From contig KN882959.1 of assembly GCA_000934455.1 (NCBI GenBank), positions 208,309-261,800 of the forward strand: a stretch of DNA of 53,492 nt, in the 5' to 3' direction. This document shows positions 48,461 to 53,492 of the stretch, one piece after another; position 1 is the stretch's first letter; every line of letters begins with the position of its first letter. The translations under genes and the position numbers were made by a program. The notes under the pieces were generated by a model. It saw nothing but the letters and a program-made list of their open reading frames with translations, had not been told where the DNA came from and searched no databases. The DNA comes from Apostichopus parvimensis (lineage: Eukaryota; Echinodermata; Holothuroidea; Aspidochirotida; Stichopodidae).

Positions 48461-48867
48461 AGTAAATGTATAACAATTAAGAGAAACGATTGATCGCAAG
48501 TGTATAGTTAAATAATCGCATGTGATGCAAACGTATACCAATTAAGAGAAACGATTGGTCGCGAATGGAGTTAAATAATCGCATCTGATGTAAATGTATA
48601 CCCATTAAGAGAAACGATTGATCGCGAATGGAGTTAAATAATCACATGTGATGTAAATGTACACCAATAAAAAGAAACGATTGATCGCAAGTGTAGCCAA
48701 ATAATCGCATCTGATGTAAATATATATCCATTAAGAGAAACGATGGATCGCAAGTGTAGTCAAATAATCGCATCTGATGTAAATGTATACCAATAAAGAG
48801 AAACGATTGATCGCAAGTGGAGTTAAATAATATATACCAATTAAGAGAAACGATGGATCGCAATTAA
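48461..48867. repeat. 63-bp tandem array, seven units
   Basis: Units contain AATTAAGAGAAACGATTGAT, CGCAAGTG, AAATAATCGCATCTGATG and TAAATGTATACC; GAGAAACGAT-type starts fall at 48481, 48546, 48609, 48672, 48735, 48798 and 48845. Since 63 bp is 21 codons, the minus strand stays open with a periodic peptide, which is not a gene. The units are CpG-containing and lie about 0.9 kb before the next gene's first exon. Confidence 0.92.
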
Positions 48868-49718
48868 GTCTATAGATTAAATCATGGATTTACAATGAGT
48901 TATTAAAATCTTTACTTTCAGAAACTTTGTCGAGTGTTATTTTTAACTCCACATCAATAAGTGCATCACGTTTGTGTAAATAATTGTATCCAGTACATCA
49001 CATGTATTGAATTTTATATTTTCTGTAAAAACTGAAATATGGGTTCATGTGTACTTTAGTGTACTGTTATATGGTATTGTATTAATAGTAATCAACGCAG
49101 CTGTTATGAATTGTTAGATGTACAATATGTTAGCCAAAGAAAATGATTGACTTTTCGTTTCCGTCAATAGTTTCTTCCGTTTTTAATGTTAATTGATACA
49201 TGTTTGTTTATAACAATTGCTAATATCGTATTATTCAATGTATTACAAAGTAAGCATGTTGATTCATTAAACCACTGAAATAGAGTTGCCTCATGTCGAA
49301 TGCCTTTTGTTTGTTAAAATCTAGATAAATAACCTTTAAGAAAGTTGTTCACGTTTTAGGATTTTATTGTTTGCGATCATGACACCTTTTGCTTTCTACT
49401 TAACATTCACTATGATTTCATCTATTCATTTGTTTATTACTTATTGATATCAGTTAATTGTTCTTTGAACAAGCATTCTTTATTTGTTCGTCATTAATAG
49501 TATTTCTATCTTTGAAGCAAATTCCCACAGGCAGTTGTTGTTTCTGTTGTCAAAGAATTTTAAATAGTCTAGCCATAACGACAGCTTAGGATATCTATGA
49601 GTGGCAACGCCTTGTCTCAAATCGTTCCGTTCCTGATTGAGGTATAGAGGTATGGATCTGGGAGAGTCTGGGTGTCTATTATCGCATTGGCCGTAGGTAG
49701 TACGAACCCAATAAAACG
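48868..49718 (+). promoter_or_regulatory. Presumed promoter and 5' UTR of the downstream gene
   Basis: AT-rich until about 49560, then CpG density rises (CATAACGACAGC, AACGCCTTG, AATCGTTCCGTTCCTG) up to the start codon. No clear TATA box at a fixed distance. The transcription start is unknown. Confidence 0.35.
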
Positions 49719-49770
49719 ATGGCTTTCGAAGGCGATTTCAAGAGGAAGCCGTGTCCGTATGTGTGGCAAA
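49719..49770 (+). CDS. First coding exon of a second gene (unknown product)
   Basis: ATG in good context (AAAACGATGG), preceded in frame by TAG at 49698-49700, opens 17 codons, MAFEGDFKRKPCPYVWQ, and ends in phase 1 at a consensus donor (AAA then gtaagc). Local CpG enrichment supports a 5' exon. I do not recognise the protein. The first five residues resemble fatty-acid-binding proteins but the rest does not follow that family. No downstream exon could be placed, so they probably lie beyond 53492. Confidence 0.55.
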
Positions 49771-52700
49771 GTAAGCGATCGTGTTTAGTTGTACAAACAA
49801 CACCATACGTATCACATTGTATACATCACAACCCCAGTATCTGGAAATATCTCGGAGAGGACTTTCTCTAGAGATCTCAGGCTAACTCGTCGAGTGAAGT
49901 AATTTGCTGATGTCAAATCCCTTTTTATGTCAATAATTAAACTGACCTTTTCATTTCAAACCCTTTTCGTCTATCTTATTAAATTCATCTCCAAAGCTAC
50001 TTTTCTCATTTGCAGTTGTGATTATAATGAACAGATATAATTGTTCAAAGTATCGATCTATGATATATCGATAGAATTGTTTTGAAATGTTTAATAAATG
50101 ATTTTGGGGGGTAATTTGTATATATTGTTGTGACTTTCTTGGTAGCTTTGGTAGTTTCTGTTGAGATGTTGATAAAATTTAACCGAAATCAGAAATTCAA
50201 TACTTTTAAACTTCTTCTCTTTTTCGATTTTTACATTAATCATCATCCAAGTTAAATACACAAATATTGAATTAAAGTAAAGCCCGGATAATTATTTTGA
50301 TAAATTCTTTATTGCCATGTTACTTATAAGATCGTGACAACTGCACCATTATTCGGCCTTAATATGAAAAGGCAAGTAGTATCTCATTTTAGTAAAAAAA
50401 AACAAATTCTTCTACTTAATCGTGACTCAAATGAACTGCAATCATCAGATATATGCATTTCCGTTTAATTTGTACAAATGTTTCTTAGGAGACGGTTTTC
50501 AACCATGTCAGCTGATTATTTCTATAGTAACGCAGAATTGCAAGCCATGTAGTGATACATGGGTGTGTAATGCGATAGTGTTTAAAATACATAACATATA
50601 AGTGAAAGTACTTGTTATTTGCGTACATTTGAATTTCGATCAGGGGCTGTGTATTGCGATATTGTATAAAATACATAACATATTAGTGAAAGTGCTTGTT
50701 ATTTGCGTACATTTGAACTTCGATCAGGGGCTGTGTATTGCGATATTGTATAAAATACATAACATATAAGTGAAAGTGCTTGTTATTTGCGTGCATTTGG
50801 ACTTCGATCAGGGTGTTTTCTTTTAACAGTGATGAGTAGGCCCTATTTTGCGCAGACGTTTCCTTAAGTATATTATTTGTTACAGGCAATATGCATACAC
50901 ACTGATACCTCCACGTGCATAAAGGATGACTTTAGACATACATTAAATGTAATTAAAACTGCAGACGTTCAAATAAACACTGTTATCAGTTCAGGTTGTA
51001 GCTCTATATACCTTTGTGTGAAATGAAGTTCAACCTATAAACAGATAAGGGTCGGTGCAGAATATAATAACAGTTACTCGAGTGGCAACTTACACCACTT
51101 TAGTGGCTTAAAATCACCTGTTTGTTATATAGTTTACAATTTGTCAAAGGCCAAATGATGTTGACATTCCTCTTGTGTCATAAGATATATTAAAACAGAG
51201 GTTAAACTTCAGCATTTTGGTCTGCACTGCAGACCAGACGTCATCATCAATTTAGCGTTAAAAGACTGAGCATTACAGAGATTAAGCTTAATATTGTTAA
51301 AGTTAGTATCTTGAAAACCGGAATATATAGCTCTAGAAATATTAATAGTACTCAAATTCGTTTTGACAAACTATGAAATGACAAGACTAAAATTTTTCTT
51401 AAAGTCATCCTTTACAGGCCCTCTTTTTCTTTGGCTCATATGACGGAGATCTATGTGAAGAATAGCTAAGAAAAAAAACCTTGCTCCATTTGGGAATATC
51501 CTAGCTTAAAAGTCGTGTCTCGCAGCTTTCACATTGTGCATCTATGATGTCATATTGGCACTATCGTCTGAAACCGTTTATTCGCTTCTTCCTTTTTGTT
51601 CAAATATCTAATTTGGTGACGCTGAACCAACTTTAAAAAAGAAATACTAATTTGCTGTGTGGAGGTTGTTACGCTTGGCGCTTACGTTGATATGACGAAA
51701 ATATACTCGTCTAGATGCATTTAATCTTATACTGCTCGCTTTGAAATTCCTGACCGTTATGTAATTTCTAAAAGGTCTTCAGTAAAGGTCACAAACTTCA
51801 TCATGCTATAAGGTACTAACTTTATACCAAAAAACCTACTTTTTTAAGGTGGCAGCAAACTGCTTGCTGAAGTTTGAGCATGAGTGACCAGCATTTGCTT
51901 TTACTATCTACTAGTATTTGTTAACATATATACTGATGACCTTTACAAAGCCTTTCATTTACTTTGAAAAACGATTATGTATCAGTGTTTTACTCAGAAG
52001 AATTTGTGTCAAATCTAGAAGTTTCTTCTGCGTCGTCATTTCTTATCAGTTTTATCTTCTTTTTTTCTAGGTTGTCTGACATGTTGTTGACAAACTGATG
52101 TTAGCCCACCCAACATATCCACTCACTCACCCCCCTCCCCCTCCCACCCAAAATGTAATCCATAATGAGAACAGATTGAGAATGACCATATGTGGAATGA
52201 CAAAAAGAAAACACAAGTTCACGGTTAAGTTTTTTTCCGAACTGCAGTAATTCATTTATATTAAGTAAAAAAACTTACAATATATTTCATGAGATGAAGC
52301 AACGATCGAAATACTATAATTTATAGGCTTTTACTTTAGCATTTACAAAATAGCTAATAAGTTAGTAGAATATTTGATTTGTTTGTTCGCAAGTTTCATA
52401 ACGTTACTCCGTTAAACGATGTACAACCGAACTTGAAAGCAAGGTCACGTGCATTTTGGACTGTTGGGTAAATCACGTACGAATAACAGCGATCTATGAT
52501 AAGATATTAGCATATTTAAATGCGATACTGTTCGAGAAATAGTAGGGATCACCTGACCACATTTCTTAAGTTCATAGTCTTTCAACAGGGATTTGCAAAG
52601 GTCCCACCCCTCTGCTGGTACTGAGTTTGAGGTCGGGCTTTGAAACTTGAGATATTACTTGGTCACATGTCTCTTTAAAGTCACCTCGTAATTCTGCATC

Positions 52701-53492
52701 AACATGAACGTAAAGAAAGAAAATGGTGGCTAAATGTCTTGCTGCACTCGACTTTCTCTCTGCAATCTAAATCGAATACTAGTGTAATTAAGATCAGCAT
52801 TGAAATACTATTAAATAGTAGTTGAAATAGATACCTTTAAAAGCTTGGCATTTAGTGATTTGTTGAAAATGTGAAGTTAAGTTAAGAATTCGTTCAACTG
52901 GAACCTGTAAAAAATGTAATTATTTGTTATAATGAAAGCTGGTGAATTAAAATTTTGATATCAAAAGCAAAATTTATACATCCCTGTCTAATTATTGTTT
53001 CAATACCGTACTACATGCTATACTGCCAGATCGAACTTGGAGTTATAACTTGTTGATTGAAAATGTGGGGATAACTAACACATCACATTGAGCAACCTAA
53101 AGGCAAATCTATATAGCTAAGTCCAATTTGTAATTACGTACACTGGTGAGCTAAAATTAAGTTAACAGAAACCGATACTGAGAAAACCACATCCGTTCGT
53201 GACACCTTGCTCTAAAATGAAAATGAAAGAAAAAACTATATCCAATTTGCAAAGGGTAGTAAACTATTGCCAACAGCAAAGTAGTTAATCATTATGATCA
53301 AAATTAATTGTGACGTCATAAAAGAACGATTTTTCATTATTTTTGAGTTCAGCGAAAATAATGACAATTCATTGATCTCCATCACTGTGACGTCATTTCT
53401 CCTTGACACGACCAAGAGAAACCTCTTTGAACTTATAACAAAGTTCTCCTCTTGGAGAACCCTCGGATGGAATCAATTTTAGATGTTACCCT
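49771..53492 (+). other. First intron of the second gene, or intergenic
   Basis: Contains the 84-bp array (50565-50814), a 19-bp palindrome at 51218-51236, a C-rich run at 52127-52149 and two TGACGTCA palindromes (53311-53318, 53388-53395). No exon is supported. Confidence 0.5.
50565..50814. repeat. 84-bp tandem array, three units
   Basis: Units at 50565, 50649 and 50733, each running from GTGTATTGCGATATTGTATA (first unit variant) through AAAATACATAACATAT and GTGCTTGTTATTTGCGT to TTCGATCAGGGGCT. Units 2 and 3 are nearly identical; unit 1 has drifted. Confidence 0.92.

Noticed and set aside
48642..48863. Minus-strand frame with 21-residue repeats
   Set aside because: It results from the 63-bp array being a multiple of three.
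48461..48867. CRISPR-like array
   Set aside because: Units are contiguous tandem repeats without unique spacers, in a eukaryotic genome.
49719..49770. Fatty-acid-binding protein first exon
   Set aside because: Only the first few residues (MAFEG) agree; the following KRKPCPYVWQ does not fit that family.

Overview
This is nuclear DNA of an animal, not a microbe. Protein-coding sequence occurs only as short exons (15-125 bp) with consensus gt/ag borders and pyrimidine tracts. They are separated by AT-rich introns of up to about 13 kb full of minisatellites, DNA-transposon derivatives and non-LTR retrotransposon debris. A CR1/L2-type LINE, TTAA-target transposons with a THAP finger, hAT MITEs and CpG-poor intronic DNA suit a marine invertebrate, perhaps an invertebrate deuterostome such as an echinoderm. 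The species cannot be fixed from the sequence alone, and that placement is weak inference.

The main gene runs on the + strand from at least 5251 to a stop at 41082. It is the 3' part of a single-pass membrane receptor. I chain eleven exons: three Thr/Ser-rich stalk exons (5251, 8812, 13688), a transmembrane exon (17911), two small linker exons (31081, 31581), three symmetric phase-2 'tyrosine cassette' exons (32671, 33434, 38634), a Pro/Ser linker (39479) and a terminal exon (40969). All phases agree and give 259 codons. The last exon carries MQYADL and TEYATV, an exact match to the immunoreceptor tyrosine switch motif (TxYxxV), and ends in VIV, a possible class II PDZ ligand. The signal peptide and the folded ectodomain (perhaps Ig-like, by analogy only) must lie upstream of base 1.

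The locus appears built for alternative tails. A terminal exon with its own stop and poly(A) signal (21092-21783) is in phase with the transmembrane exon and would give a short 41-residue tail. A further exon-like block 4.7 kb after the main stop (45817-46016) encodes SGYLDL and a second cassette-like segment interrupted by one stop. Two more exon-like relics (19670, 36534) encode PxxLYK-type peptides. Symmetric exons mean that many skipping events keep the frame.

Mobile DNA: a 1.87-kb Kolobok-like element with TTAA targets and a THAP relic (1032-2896); two inverted copies of a 0.56-kb TTAA MITE that flank the first stalk exon (3187-3744 and 7581-8150); a 412-bp hAT MITE with a perfect 8-bp target duplication (28342-28753); a TTAA MITE (34655-35226) nested in a minus-strand LINE reverse-transcriptase relic; and a TTAA-bounded foldback hairpin (27435-27512).

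Downstream, 42361-49700 is mostly intergenic. It ends in a seven-copy 63-bp array and then what looks like the first coding exon of a second + strand gene (49719-49770, starting MAFEGDFKRK), whose remaining exons lie past the window. No tRNA, rRNA or CRISPR was found.
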